A stretch of 64,000 nucleotides of DNA from Cristatella mucedo (GCA_009760855.2 WPIO01000022.1:3592501-3656500), one strand, 5' to 3'. Shown: positions 37,690 through 50,989, numbered from the stretch's first letter. Notes: generated by a model from the sequence alone, not told the origin. Numbers and translations: made by a program.

Positions 37690-39150
37690 GGTTTAATAAA
37701 AATATTGATAATGCATTTGATATAGTCCCCTCATATAACTTAATCACATTCTAGGCACTTTACATTTGCTGCAAATGAAGCACGATCGCATGGTAAATGG
37801 TAGCATGCTCAATAAACAACAAGAATAACATGGTTAGGGGTGACATGCACAGGGTCAGCATGAGAGTATGGTTAGTGGCAGCATGCAAAGTGTCAGAACC
37901 CATAAGCACATAAGGGATGGATCAGAAGGACCCACTAGATGCTGTGATAAATAGATGCGTTTTATTTTCTTTTTAAATGTGGTTAAGTCAGGAGATGTTC
38001 ATACCCAAGTCGGGAGTGAGATTCAGGCTTTGGGAGCATACGAACTAAACGCACAGTCTCCACAAGATTTGAAGTTTGTATGAGGAATAGGTAAGCAATG
38101 AGATTCCAAAAATCTCATGGTGCGATGCTTCGCCTAGTGGGGCAGTAGATCTGATGGGTAGGCTGGGGCCAAATAATGAAGCGACCTGAAAGTGAGTGAC
38201 CGAACGGTGGAGTCGATTCGTTGCTTAACTGGGAGCCAGTGCAGGTCGGCGAGAAGTGTTGGGATGTGACAACTGCGATGCTCACGACAGAAAAGCCTAG
38301 TTGCAGAGTTTTGCACCAGCTGTAAGCAGCTGATTGCATAGGCCCGTAGACCAGCAAGCAATAAATTACAGAAGTCGAGCCGGGATGTCACAAATGCATG
38401 TACCAAATTGGGTGAGGTATCCTTGTCTAAACAAGCCCGAGTTTTAGCAATATTATGTAGCTGAAAGAAGGCAGACTTGATTGTGGAGCTGATGTAGTCT
38501 CTAATGATGGATCGCTTTGGAACATGACACTTAGATTTCGTGCAGATTCAACTTGAGATATGCTGGCAGAGTCGATTGTAAGCGTTAACGTTTTTCATTT
38601 CTGAATCACGCGTGGTTTGCCCAAAACTATCAAGTTGGTTTTATCATCATTCAATTGGATATCAACAATACAAGCAGCAAGCAAGTTAAGAGAATTCGAC
38701 ATGCTGGAAGGATTGGAGGGATCAAAGCAAAGGTACAGCTGAGTGTCATCTGCCTAGACGTGAAAGCCCAGATTGTGCTTGACAATCACATCGGCAAGGG
38801 GGAGAGTATAAACCGTGAAAAGAATTGGAGCAAGCACAGAGCCCTGAGGTACCTTATATTTCAGAAGTTCCTCGGATGATCTTTGTCCATTCACATCAAT
38901 ACTCTGGAGTCTCCCACTGAGGTAGAACCTGAACCATTGCAATCTAGTACCAGTGGTGCTTAGGCAAGTTGAGAGGCGCTCAAGAAGAACTCTTCCTGTT
39001 CTCCATTTTCCGGCGTCTCTCTCTTTCTCTACCGAAAATTTGGGCCCACGTTGTTGGCTAACGTTTAATTTGCTGATGGCATCTAGCTGCACTCGTGGCT
39101 CAACGTCGAGAGTTAGTTTAAAGAGGCATGAGAGTAGGTTCAACTGTGCT
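37690..39150 (-). mobile_element. L2-type LINE, long copy from reverse transcriptase to 3' tail, defective
   Basis: Minus-strand coding, from right to left on the map: GRLQSIDVNGQRSSEELLKY, KVPQGSVLAPILFTVYTLPL, ADVIVKHNLGFHV, then a stop in place of the Tyr of YADD followed by ADDTQLYLCFDPSNPSSM, a short deletion, then MVHAFVTSRLDFCNLLLAGL, LQLVQNSATRLFCREHRSCH and LHWLPVKQRIDSTVRSLTF. The 3' UTR follows (37750-37990) and ends near 37700. The in-frame stop at the catalytic motif and several frameshifts mark it as dead. Confidence 0.85.
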
Positions 39151-40804
39151 ACACCAAGGCGCGAACGGTGAGGAATGCAAAATGCTGCGCCAGCGGGGAA
39201 TCCCAGAGCATTTCATTAGCTTAATTGACGGAGGTATCCGAGACCTTCACGACGAATGGCCAGCTGCTGCAAGCCCCTCCCATTGCTATGCAACTCCCGG
39301 TTTCGGGAGGGCCATTTAACCGTGCGCATCCAGTACCAACAGCCGGGATAAACTTAGTATCTACTGTGCTCGCGTGTACTCACTTGTACGGTACTATAAA
39401 CAACGATAGACCGACGAGATTATGGAGTGGTATGACTTGTTTCAAAGTTTCCACACTCTTAGTTGTACGAAAGGAACTCTGAACAACAGGCCTCGAGCCC
39501 TCGGTCATTCCAACTGGGGGCGTCTGAAGTGCCGCACGCAGGCCGTCTGAAAAGAACGTATCGGTCGATAGGTCTTTTCAAGCAGCATTTTCATTTCATT
39601 TTTCATTCTCGTCACTAGTACTGCGGCAGTTACTATGTGCTTCAGATTAGATTCTGACATAAATGCCCGATTTTCGTGCACCGTGCCACGGCAGTACCGA
39701 GGCCTGAGAGCGAACTCGACTGCCTCTCTCCAGCGTAAACAGTCTTTGCGTTGACCCTCTTTCCGTGTGTGGTACAAGCAGTCCAGCGTCGGCGAGTCCA
39801 GACGTCCACACTCTACATGGGCAGCTCGACCCATTCATCCACCGCAATCGTTAGTCAAATAGTGCCAATGACTAGCTGCGAGAGAAAATAGAAATTAGAG
39901 CAAGGTCAGAAAGGTCAAACAGCGAGTCGCAATGGTCAGAATCGAGGCTCGGCCCCCCCCCAACCTGAGAGAGGCTGCGGTAGGAAGTAGGACTGCTGTC
40001 GGAGTATGTGCAATGAACACCACCCCCCCCCTATCCAGCTTCTGTCGAAGCAGCTCAAATATTGTAAACGCAAGCGTCACTTAAAACTTCAGCGATATAT
40101 TACAGAACGGAGAGAGATAGAACGAATATTGTGCCACGCAAACTTCAGCAGCAGTTACATTAAAGCTCGTCGTCGTCTGACGCAGACATCGTACCCGTTC
40201 AGTCATTTTGGAAGGCACTCCTTAAGGTTCCTGAGCAGCTAGTTCTCGCCGAGCTTGCTCAGCTTATATATAACTGCTGGTGACCGTTCGAATGCTATGG
40301 TATACTCGGCACGTGTGCCTATTTGCTCTTAGTTATTTATCTGGCATATGGATCGCATGTGCAGGTCAACTTGTATTATAGAATTGCGAATTTCATAGCC
40401 AATGCCACCAAAGACTTAAGAAGAGTCGCCGACGGAGTTACCCGACGTAAGGTCGAGACAAAAGAACGCGATTGACGGTTCACAAGGTCGTTAGTGAAGG
40501 ACGCACTCTCTTCGATTTGCTGTGAGTAAACTTGTTCCTACAACACTTCCTCGCGAAACGAATTGACTAGGCGGGGGGGGGGGCGCCTGTTGCCCAGGCT
40601 CTAGTCCTGCAGGTCTTCATCTCCTAGATATTTAATGAAGGCGCGAGATTGACGTTGGCAGCTTAAAGCAGACTCAATAGCAGCGACCGTAGAGCAGCGG
40701 CTCAAATAAAGTCAAAGTAAAATAAGAGTTTGCTAATTCAGCAACCTAATATATAAACTGGCAGATGAGTCTCAGCCACGATCATCCATCTTAAAATGGG
40801 CCAT
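39151..40804. other. No gene recognised
   Basis: Frames up to 109 codons without domains. C and G homopolymer runs at 39953-39961, 40024-40031 and 40574-40583. Confidence 0.4.
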
Positions 40805-40885
40805 AAGGAATGGCCAGCCAGTTCTCGAACCCACGATCGGGATCGTGAAGTGCGATCGCGATACCCAGGGCTAAGACTGGGAACG
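40805..40885 (-). repeat. Possible tRNA-like SINE head
   Basis: On the minus strand a B-box-like gtgggttcgagaac is preceded by tatcgcgatcgcacttcacg. It does not clearly match SINE family I or II here, and it could be a decayed tRNA pseudogene. Confidence 0.35.
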
Positions 40886-41079
40886 GGGCTCATAGCTGCA
40901 AATCCTTGGGCACGCTGTATTTAATATATACACACTCTTTATAGCGATCAATTCTACACATATATTGTCCATACCTATAAAAATAGTAAAAATAACAAAT
41001 ATGTGAACGCAACCAGTAACGGAGGAAGGCGGAGAGTGAGACAGTAGGAGAGAAATAGACTGGGGGTAGAATGAAAGAG

Positions 41080-41142
41080 AGTGAGAGAGAGAGGGAATAG
41101 AGGGAGAGGGAAGAAGGAGAGAGAGAGAGAGAGAGAGAGAGA

Positions 41143-41218
<76 letters not shown>

Positions 41219-41226
41219 GAGAGAGC
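41080..41226. repeat. (GA)n array, left of a SINE
   Basis: Mostly pure GA with a few GGA and GAA breaks, up to the start of the family II SINE. Confidence 0.9.
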
Positions 41227-41408
41227 GTGTAAGCCGTAATGGCTCACTAGGTAAGGCGGTTGCTTTCACGACCTCGGTCCCGAGGTCGTGGGCTAGAATC
41301 CTGCAGTGGGCGATTCTTTATCGCCACTGCGAGCAGTGGTAATAGCCGTAAAGGCTCTTCTGTCGCGATACAAAAGAGGCTGTTAAATCAGCTAGTATTT
41401 ATTTATTG
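41227..41408 (+). repeat. tRNA-SINE family II copy inside a GA microsatellite
   Basis: This is the best-preserved family II copy: head gtaaggcggttgctttc, B-box-like gtcgtgggctagaatcc, body gtgggcgattctttatcgcc and gatagcc-like repeats, tail aaaagaggctgttaaatcag and (TTTA)n. (GA)n runs end just before it and resume just after it. Confidence 0.75.
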
Positions 41409-41413
41409 TATTT

Positions 41414-41760
<347 letters not shown>

Positions 41761-42054
41761 GAGTAGGAGATAGCAGTGAAACTTTCGGACGGCCTGGCCA
41801 ATAGCGAGAAATTGTTCAGTGCAGGCAAAATCACGATTTGCGTTGAATATGAGATGAACTCATCAGAAGTGTGAAGTTGATATTCGGTTCTGTTGGCTTA
41901 ATAAGCTGACGGGCGACGAGCTTTCGTTCAACGGTGTTCAATTTACTTGACACATTTTAGGGGCTTTGTGCCACTGGCATAATGGTTTCTTAGTTTTTAA
42001 CTAGGCCCAGTATTAAGCCTCTCGTACCAGCACTAACTCCTCCGATTCTGGTTG

Positions 42055-42215
42055 ACTTGATACACCCCTAACGAACTTCAAATCCTTTGAAAACCTTGCC
42101 TTCAGTTACTATGCTCCCATAGACTGGAACTCAGTACAAAATGATATCAAGTCATGTCTTGATTTGAAGAAATTAAAAAAAGTAGCTGAGACCTAGTGGC
42201 TCCTCACATTTTTTG
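42055..42215 (+). mobile_element. L2-type LINE C-terminal coding remnant
   Basis: acttcaaatcctttgaaaac, cttgccttcagttactatgc and atagactggaactcag match the conserved K-S-F-G-D-x-A-F-S-x-Y-A-x-K-A-W-N-S segment of other copies. Confidence 0.6.
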
Positions 42216-42499
42216 TACTATCAGGGTAAGGATCCCTTCGAGTCTTTGAGTAGTCTGAAACTCTGCATGTTGAGAGCAAGTGAAAGAGTGATTCACTTTT
42301 TTTATATAGCGCCCTAGTGAGCCCGTCTCTTTTACGTGTTGCTTACGAGTTGGTGATTCGGTGTGCGTTTCTAAAGAGGGGTCCCACTAACTGTGGACCG
42401 CGAGCGTCATTGGTGTGTATTGCATACTTATCATAGTTTGAAACTTGTGCATTTTGCGTGCTTATTTAAGCATGATAACTTCCTGTTCATACACTCATA

Positions 42500-42690
42500 A
42501 CAATACAAATAATAAACAATTTCTAGAGTGCCCCCAGAATCTCCTCTTTCGAGGCACTTTTACATAGGCTGTAAGTGAAGCATGACTCATGCTTCACTTA
42601 CAGCTTATTTTAAAGTGCTTGGATAGGGATTCGGCTCAAGTGGCGCGCGCTATACAGAAGACCTATTATTATTATTGCTATTTAACTATA
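42500..42690. mobile_element. Two L2-type LINE 3' ends joined head to head
   Basis: The left half starts with an AAT-like tail (acaataca aataataaac) and reads as a minus-strand LINE end. The right half ends in attattattattg and reads as a plus-strand LINE end (aagtgcttggatagggattc, gcgcgctatacagaag). They meet at the palindrome 42568-42604. Confidence 0.7.
42568..42604. repeat. Perfect 18-bp palindrome with a 1-nt centre, at the junction of two head-to-head LINE tails
   Basis: gctgtaagtgaagcatga (42568-42585) is exactly complementary to 42587-42604. The left half belongs to a minus-strand L2-type 3' end and the right half to a plus-strand one. Confidence 0.85.
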
Positions 42691-43329
42691 CTACGATAAA
42701 AAACGGAGATTATTAGAGGATAGTGGAAGTACCCATAGTGTTCCGAATAACCCTTAAATGAAAACTGTTAAGAGCTCACGAGAAGCTGCTGTTACTAAAA
42801 GCGCATAACGACGAGAGGCATTTGGAGGTTTCATACAAGGTCCTGCGTTTTGACGGCGCGCATTGGTATGTCAAGCTAGAGCGACTGGGGAGCACTGGAG
42901 CAGCGGAGCTGCTTTTTTTTTAGGATCTCCATGTGAATTGCCGCGCGGATCGCCGTCGAGTGGTCACGCCCCTCGCTGCGTTACAGAGGTGATTGATTTC
43001 GAAAGATAATACTCGGTAATTCCGTAGCCGGATGAATCCGCCGCAAAAGCTGTAATCCTCTTCTAAGTGACCAACTCGGAATTGATGCTCTCGCAGCGGG
43101 TGCTTGTAGAAATGTCCTCAAGCCCAGCGAGCCTGCCCGAGAATCCGCGTGCTAAAAAGCATTCCGACCGCAAAGCCCGTCAGCCTCGTTGAAACCAATT
43201 GGCGCACCAAATTTTCGGAGACAACGAAATTCATCGCCGTATGGCCTGCCGCCCAGAGGCCGTTTAGGCTCTGCTAAGCAAAACTGGCCAGTCTCTTCAT
43301 ATGCCCGTTCAAGTTTTCGCGAGCCGGCG

Positions 43330-44970
43330 CTTGCTTGAGAAGGCTTTGCTATCTAGGCGAGCGCCGTGGCGTCCGTAAGATTGGGCCATGCAGGCTGCGC
43401 ACGCGCGGAGCCAGCAGCGCCGTCGCACTGCACTCACTGGGCGAGAGCGGCGGCTGAGAGCGAGGTCGAGGGCTCGGCGGTGGACATCGAGCCTGCGGCG
43501 GTACGGCTTCCGCGATCTCGCACATTCCTGGGGTCTGGGCCGGGCTGAGCCAGGACCAATCGCGCTGCAAGGAGCATAATAGCTCGGCCCAGCGCTGGGC
43601 TAGGGCGTGCCGTCCGAGAAAACTTCGACGACCGTGCGGTTTCCCAGATGTGCACCGTGAGTCCACAGAGCTCGCTGGGGCGGAGTGACCCAGGTGAGTG
43701 GCGGCGCAGCCGCCGCCGCCGCCGGTGCTTGGGTGCAGGCGCTCGACGGTGGCGTCGGGCTAACTGTGTCCCTCTGCTTTGGCTTTTTTTTTCGGGTCAG
43801 AGGGAGTTTTTCGGGCACCTCAGCCCCGCCCCCTCCCGAGCGGCTTAGCGGTGAGGGGCTCTGGTGAGTTCACTGGCTCCTGCTGGAGCTGTCATCTCAG
43901 CGCTGACAAATATGTTTTTCTGCGCCAGGCGAGGTATTCGCGGCTTACTGGCATGAGAGCCAATTCGAGCGAGCGCGAGCGTCCGGCTCCGCGGGCGCGG
44001 CGATTAGTTTCAAGCTCACCTGTTGGGGGGGTTTCTCACTGCTCGTCGCTCCGCTGGCGGCGGCTGCGTGTTGTCACTCGTAGCCACCGAAGCCGAACAG
44101 CATGCCGCAGTCTCAGGGTGACTGCACAGCGAAGTACAGCAAAGGTCAGCGGAGCGCGCGCGCGCGCGCGCTTGCGTCGCCGAGCGCGCTTGCGAGTGAA
44201 GCCGGTGATTCAGGCGCGGCGAGCCGCCGCCGCTGCCGCCGCGCCCCTCTGCTCTGCCCTCCACCGAAGCTCTGCAGGAAGGGGAGGGGGAGGGCGGTTA
44301 GGTTGGCGGGGGGGGGGTCGTAAAACCACCACAGCGGCCGCCGCCGCCGCCGCCGCCACCGACTTGGAGGCTTGTGCAGTTGCCCACCCCCTGACTGGGT
44401 CCATTCGTCGACGCCCTGCTGACTTCCTAGCGCGGTGCTCGCTACCACACCCGAAGCTCTGCAGTGGCCACCGGCCGCCGATCGCGATTCCGTCAGCTGA
44501 CGACCCGCCAATGTGTGACCGGGGCTGGCGTGCCGGGGCACCCTGCGACTTGCCGAGAACTGCCGTCGGACTGGCGCGACCTGTTTTTCTACGCGGGCAC
44601 GCTGACGGTACGCGGGCGGCATTCATAAACTAAATAGGAAATCCAACTCCGCCGTGCCCGCCGTCGGAGATAAGTAGACGGCGACGAACGTGACGCTCGC
44701 TCGCTCGCTCGCTCCGCTAGCCGCTCCGCTTCTGATGTCGCTGCTCACACTGCCCGCCTGTCTCATGCTGCGGGCGAGCACCTGCCGATGCCCCTGCGGG
44801 GAGGTTGAGGCCGCCAGCCGCAGGTCGTCGCGAAACGCGAGGCCCAGCCTGCGTCTGGCTCCGGCTTCGTGGCCGTGCAGCTAGTGACTGCCATTGCAGG
44901 TGGCCACGACTGACCGCTAGCTTGAGCTGCTGCTTTGGTTCGCACAGCTGCGACCCTGCTACTGCTGCTG
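43330..44970. promoter_or_regulatory. CpG island, candidate promoter/5' region of the Pax gene
   Basis: About 1.6 kb very rich in G+C and CpG, in sharp contrast to both flanks. It includes a CG run near 44156-44175, GCC-repeat stretches at 43705-43725 and 44336-44360, and GCTC repeats near 44697-44715. It lies about 11-12.7 kb upstream of the first recognised Pax exon, on the correct side. Unmethylated CpG-dense sequence at animal developmental genes usually marks a promoter, so I infer it could hold a transcription start and non-coding or short coding 5' exons. No start site, TATA box or exon can be fixed by eye. Long open frames here, such as 43779-44633 on +, are expected in GC-rich DNA and show no domain. 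Confidence 0.5.
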
Positions 44971-45065
44971 TGTGAGCTCGCAAGTGGCTGTGGACGAAAG
45001 CGGTACAATTTGTCTCGGGGCCTGGGGCAATTGCTCGTCGTGGGTAGTCGGTGCCATATCCAGGG

Positions 45066-45124
<59 letters not shown>

Positions 45125-45131
45125 GGAGAGA

Positions 45132-45214
<83 letters not shown>
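45066..45214. repeat. (GA)n array at the edge of the CpG island
   Basis: About 145 bp GA with GGA breaks, starting right after the GC-rich stretch. Such purine tracts can recruit GAGA-type factors in some animals, but that is conjecture here. Confidence 0.9.
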
Positions 45215-45216
<2 letters not shown>

Positions 45217-45816
45217 AAAGCAAAGAGATAGCGATGTAGACGAGCACGTGTGGGCATTTACCCAGGCTCATCCTTACTAAGGGCAGGCGTCATGCAGCCC
45301 TTTTCGCGATGAGCCGTGCCGAGCCGGTCGCGAATCCACTTGGTAGCCTGATTTCGAACTAGGGAAACTGTTGATACTCCAGTTGCAAGTCTAACTATAT
45401 CAAGCACCACACATGGAGGAGCCTTGCTTGGCATTACTTGAACATACATCAAACCCATCGTGACCTAGCCAAGCCTGGAAAGGATGGGCTGATGCAACTA
45501 GAACGTGATTAAGACGTGATTAAGTGGATTAATTAAGATTTAGGCAGCCGATAGCCCTTGCAACTCTATTACAAGATTTCTAAGCTTTATGCCAAGTGGC
45601 GTTCCCATGTCTTCGTGACTCGATCGCATTGCAGGCAAATGTTTTCTCGCGTCTCGCGAACTGAGCGGCACACAAAATCCACTAGCTTTGCTAACTCAAC
45701 TCTCCAGTTCATGTCTGTTCAGGCACATGTCTTAAGAAGAATCAGGAACAATTAGCAATGGTCCAATCCGCTTGTAGTAATTTTCATCGACTTTTTGTAA
45801 TCGACTTATATAAGAC

Positions 45817-45941
<125 letters not shown>

Positions 45942-46884
45942 TACAAGTAGGTACAACGTTTTACATGGAGACTTGGAGGAAGCATGAAAAGAAAAAGAGA
46001 GTATAGCAGTGTAACCGGTACACAGAGTCAATGAAATAGCTACAAGTAAACTGGACCATTGAAAAGACAATCGACAGGTATATGCAGAACTTTTCAGGAT
46101 ACACACGCACACACTCACACACATATATATGTACACTGTATATATCCTGAAATGTGCTGTATATAACTGTGTCGTTTTTCTTTTTCTCTATCGCTCGCAC
46201 GGTTTCACTCCATACTTTCCCCCACCCTCTCCTAACTTCATCTCTCCTCACTCTTTTTCTATCTCTGCTATGGCCCCCTTCAGTCTCTTCTGCCCACCTT
46301 CTGCTTACTCACGTAAGCTTTCTTTCTCTGCCCCTTGGGCACCTTGGTTTCACTTGGCCATTCACCTGCTGCCACTTTCAGTCACGCCGATTTCGTACCC
46401 CGGCACTTCTTCTCTCCGTAAATATCGATTGCAATTGGTATTCAGGTTTAGTACTAAGTTCGGTTAGATCACACGATTTCACTCCCTGCATTATCTGCAT
46501 CTCCATTGGAGTCGGGTTTCTGCATGCCCAGGTCGTCACCAAGCGATAGTCACGCGTTGGCCTTGGCATTCGTCTGGCCCAGTCACTGACTGCATGATAG
46601 GTCGCCCAGTTGGTGGCAACTTGTTGTTGTTACGTAATTCTTCTGTCATATTGTCCTCATATTGCCATGTTGTCCTTACAGCTTAATGACTCTCAGTAAA
46701 GCCTGGTTTTGGCTTTGATTCAGTGTCTTGTAGGTCGCTGGTATTGTAGGAGAATTTGAACCTTGGGCCCCGGGCTCATGCTCAAACCATGCGTTCGTAA
46801 AGCGTTCATAGTCTCACGTTTCTTGTCTCTAGAATGCAAGATTTCGCCAGCTCAAGTCTCCATGCTACTACTTATGTCATACAT

Positions 46885-46980
46885 AATGATAATAATAATA
46901 TTACATTTGTATACTAATCTCAGAGAACTTTATCTCTGTCTAAGAACTTTTAAGTATGTTGTAAAAGACGCATGATCCAA
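46885..46980 (-). mobile_element. L2-type LINE 3' terminus
   Basis: aatgataataataatattac, atttgtatactaatctcaga, cttttaagtatgttgtaaaa and gcatgatcc match the family tail. Confidence 0.65.
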
Positions 46981-47694
46981 TTGTAGCCGAGATCCAGGGG
47001 CAGAGGCTATTTCAGCTCAGGCTACTTTGCCTCTAGCCACACCGCTGAGCTAGGTCAAGACGAACGGCCGTCTGGTTAAACCTCTTTATTATATCGCATG
47101 CACTACACAAATGGGGACTAGACTAGTCCACAGGGAGGATCCCTCACAAAGTAAACTAGAGGGGCTCAGGATAACGCTGCAAGCATGTCAGTTGCTCAGT
47201 CGGCTTCCGGAGTCCTGCCGTTGCGATGCACGACTCCGTCCATCAGTAAAGCGTACGCCGCCAAAGATCCGGCTTTTGTTGAGTAACTGCTTGGATAGTC
47301 GGGAGTCGACGTCTACTACAGTCGAGAGCTCCCACCGTAAGAGGGAGAGCACAGGACAATTTGCTACACGGGGCGAAGCTGAATATACAAGCCGTAATAA
47401 CAAGCATGCTACCCAGCACTGCTCGGGCCTTGAGCACTCGTTGCCTTGAGTTCGTGGCCGCATCGCTGGAGCATGCCTGCACCCATCCGGATGCATAACT
47501 CGGCGAGACTGGAAAGCGTCCAACACCACGACTTAGTCGGCCAACTTCTGTTACCCAAGAGCCCCCCCCCCCCGGTGACCTCTCATGACTGCACATTCGG
47601 CCATGCCCATATGCCAGCCCCCCCCCACCGCCTAGCAGGTGACCCTTATCCCATTACAGCCGTCCAGTTCCAGCCAATCGAACATAGCCTGGGT

Positions 47695-48230
47695 AAAAAA
47701 TGCTTAGTGGTAACGTGCATAGTGTCTACAAATATAATATGGTTAGGGGTAACCTGTGCAGTGTCAACTTGTAAATATGATTAGTAGGAACATGCACAAT
47801 CCCAGCACCCATAAGCACTCAATGGAATAATTGCAAGGACCCGGCGAATGCTGCAAGAAACAAGTGTTTTCAGGTTCCTCTTAAAATGTCGGAAAGTCAG
47901 GGAATGTCGTGACGTCAGTCGGATGTGAGCTCTTGGAGCATGCTAACTAAAGGCACGGTCTCTAAAGGCTGGTTTGGTCCAGCAGTTAAGGTACTGGCCC
48001 GACCAAGGTCTGACTGAGGTCGTGGGCTCGAGCCCCGAGGCATATATGAAGCGCCTGAATAGAGATTAAGTTCTTTTGGGGCTATGCAAAAATGAATTAT
48101 AAAAGATTTCAGATTCGTGGCTTTAGTACCAGTGCGATGCTAAGATGCTGTTGAGGACATTTTATAAGTGTGGCCAATGTGTATCGCCGAGCTTCTGTGG
48201 CACTCTGAATAGCACTCAGAAGATCACAGT
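47695..48230 (-). mobile_element. L2-type LINE 3' UTR and C-terminus, interrupted by a SINE
   Basis: atggttaggggtaacctgtg, cagcacccataagcactcaa, tcaggttcctcttaaaatg and gctaactaaaggcacggtct match the family 3' end. A family I SINE occupies 47969-48100. The LINE resumes at aaagatttcagattcg and fades by about 48230. Confidence 0.7.
47969..48100 (+). repeat. tRNA-SINE family I copy nested in an L2-type LINE
   Basis: Near-complete family I copy: ctggtttggtccagcagtta, ggtcgtgggctcgagcccc, gaagcgcctgaatagagatt, aatgaattat. It interrupts a minus-strand L2-type fragment: aaggcacggtctctaaagg on the left continues as aaagatttcagattcgtgg on the right. A short repeat (aaag) at the junctions may be the remnant of the target duplication. 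Confidence 0.8.
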
Positions 48231-50989
48231 ACATGGCCTCTAATTGGTTTACAACCTGGTGGTTTGTACATGCCATATGGTAATGATGTCGTCATGTTTA
48301 ATTTGTTTAATTCAAGTGGACTTAAGCCTGCATTGGTATTGAATCTAGGATAACAGAATTTTCCTGAAATTTAAGATAGCGTTTTGCTTTAGTAACGTTT
48401 AACGAGAGCAACGTACATATGGCGTGAGGAGTTGGGAGTGTGGAGCATGGCTTACATTATGTCCTCAAATGGCCCCACACTATTTGCCCTATGTAGCTCA
48501 CTGCCGTGCCAGGAGTCACAGCACTAAAATTAAGCTGACTAACTCAGCTAGTTCTTTGGAACGAAGTTAGCAAATGACTGCCTTCCTTCCGGTACCCTGT
48601 ACCTACAGGTGCTTCAACCGATTAGGGTCAAATTGCTGTCATTGATGAGATACTTGGTTTGCTACTGTTTCCTCAGTATCAGGTTAGTCTTTGACTTGAG
48701 CCCTTTTGGAATTGCAGACCCTCAGCTTTTCATTTTACCAATGCTTTCTATAGGTCATCGTAGAAAGCAGCTAGACCAGAGCTGCTGTGTTGCAGCTGCC
48801 GTAGTATGTCATAGGCACATGGACCTCTGATGACAGCAAGCTGACACATCGCGACCAGTGGAATATCGCGACAGCTATGCTTCTTAATTCATAGGCTGTG
48901 TGGCAAACCTAAGAAAAAACGAAAGTTAATCCCTCAATCCATCCTGATTGCAACTAAGCAGGCACCGTTTCCTTTGAAGTGTACTATGCATGTATCAGTG
49001 CAGTAAAGTGTTCGAACTTTCGCAGTTCGAGTACTTCTCCGCCAGGAGCTCTTGTCGGTGAGGGGGCCACAGCTAGCTGTTAGGGTTCCGTCTGTAATTA
49101 TTTTGCTATACCTTCACCTGGTAGCACTACATCGTTCCTGGAGGAGCCAGGCCCCGAGCTGTCCTAATCGCCATCCCCCTACCAGCCATTGGGAGAACTA
49201 CTTTGTCAACATGGAAAGAGTAATGTGTGGTCGGCCACTGTGGCCTGTGCAAAGCAAAGCTGCCCAGGGATGTTAAATGGACTCTGAACAGACCTGTGTG
49301 TGTGTGGCAGGCTGCTTGCTTGCATGCATGTTCTGGTTCATCCCCAACCTGCCGTCTTAATTTCTCAGATTCCAAGTGACCAGCATCAAAGATATCGAGA
49401 GACCATACTTTGATCCCCTATCCCAACACTTCCGGAATGTACCTCAAGTCAAGTCTTGGCAGTCACGGAAGATAAGAAGATGGTTTTCGCTTCCTATAGA
49501 CCTAACCTATTCATGAGCTGCTTCGAACTCATAAATAAATTCAAATCAGATTTGCATCAATGGATGGCTGTGGCCTGAAGGCTGCTATGTTAACTGGCTG
49601 CACCATACCCTCATACAAAACGCTCATTGTTTTTCCTTCTCATGAATTTTTTCTCGATGTAGGCTTTTTCAATCTGCAGTCTTGAAAGTGCAAACTTTTA
49701 TCGCCCAAGGAACCGCACAGCTTGATATGAGTTAACTTCCAGAGGATGGCTCTATGCTATTTTACTCCTGCATTTCTTTCCTGGCTTTTTTGCCCAGCTC
49801 TTGGTTCCATCAGCTGGCTGATATAACCAGGCAAAATGTCCTCTGCATTGCGAGAAAATTGGCACCAACTTGCTGCTATCTGATAGAACTAACAGAACAC
49901 TGCAGCCCATGTTACTGCTTACAAGTGAACAAGCTATTAATGCTGCTTGAATAGTCCTTTTGGATGTACTCGTGATTCTTTCCGGTGCTATGTCGACATG
50001 CTTGATTGTTGGCTGCAGTAGCACACTCCGGACGAGGCTTGAGAGCGTATAGCCGAATTGAAAGATTTGAGGGATAGGACTCAAGGCATAGAACAATTAA
50101 GCCAGCGAGATGCCACAGCTTGGCCAGCTGCCGGACACTTCTGGCAGCACTTTTGGTCGGTCCTTGGCTGGGAGGAGGGCCAGGACCGGTGCAGGGCCAT
50201 CCTATTTTCTTTTCCATCGCCCGTGGTGGTAGGATGATAGAAGGAAGGGCCTCGTTGGTCGAATCCTAGCTTCCGTGGGATGGGCTATTCGATCTCGGCT
50301 GCCTGCCGGTCTGTGGCATGATGCTGATCCAACGTTTATTTCGGATCCCAATTTGTTCATGCTGCCAACAGGGCATATCATTCACTTATCACTGGAAAGC
50401 ACTTGAAAAAAGTTTTAGAGTCCTGCTGCTGAATTCTCACTATATGATACCAGCTGTTACCTCAGCCCTATTTACCATGTTCTGCCATCTCTAGCTGATT
50501 TTGGCAAGTAAGCAGAAATATTTGCCATTGGTGGTTGTAGGTCATAGTGCACCTGTTGAAGTTGCAACACATTCTCTGCTTTCCATGCTGGTCCACCTAT
50601 TTAGAAAGGCAAGGTGTTGACAAAGATTGCATTGCCTTGTAACGGTTGTGGCTGGCTGACTCTCAGTAAAGATGGGCTCAGGCACATTGTGAAAATTGGG
50701 AAATTGTGGTATCAATAATCTGGAGCTGTATAGTTGCTTGTCCAACCGTCTTCCTTAGCCCCCACAGCTGTAATGCTTGGCCTGTATTCATCAGTGAATA
50801 TACAGTCAAGACTCCCAGTATGAATTGGTCCCGTTTTTTCCATTTAGGGTACTTATGCTGGCTTCGATATAACTATCAGACGTATCATGGTCAAGTTATA
50901 GGCTTATCTCTAGTAATGGTAGCCTTTTGGCATTACTTCCTTCATTATTTGGCAGCATGTTACACTTGAATTCACACTTGGATGGCAGC
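48231..50989. other. No exon recognised
   Basis: T-rich, intron-like sequence. The longest frame (minus 49752-50096) has no domain. Confidence 0.35.

Noticed and set aside
43779-44633. 284-codon + strand frame, the longest in the window
   Set aside because: It lies in a CpG island where stops are rare, is full of Arg/Ala/Ser low-complexity sequence, overlaps several equally long frames on the other strand, and shows no domain.
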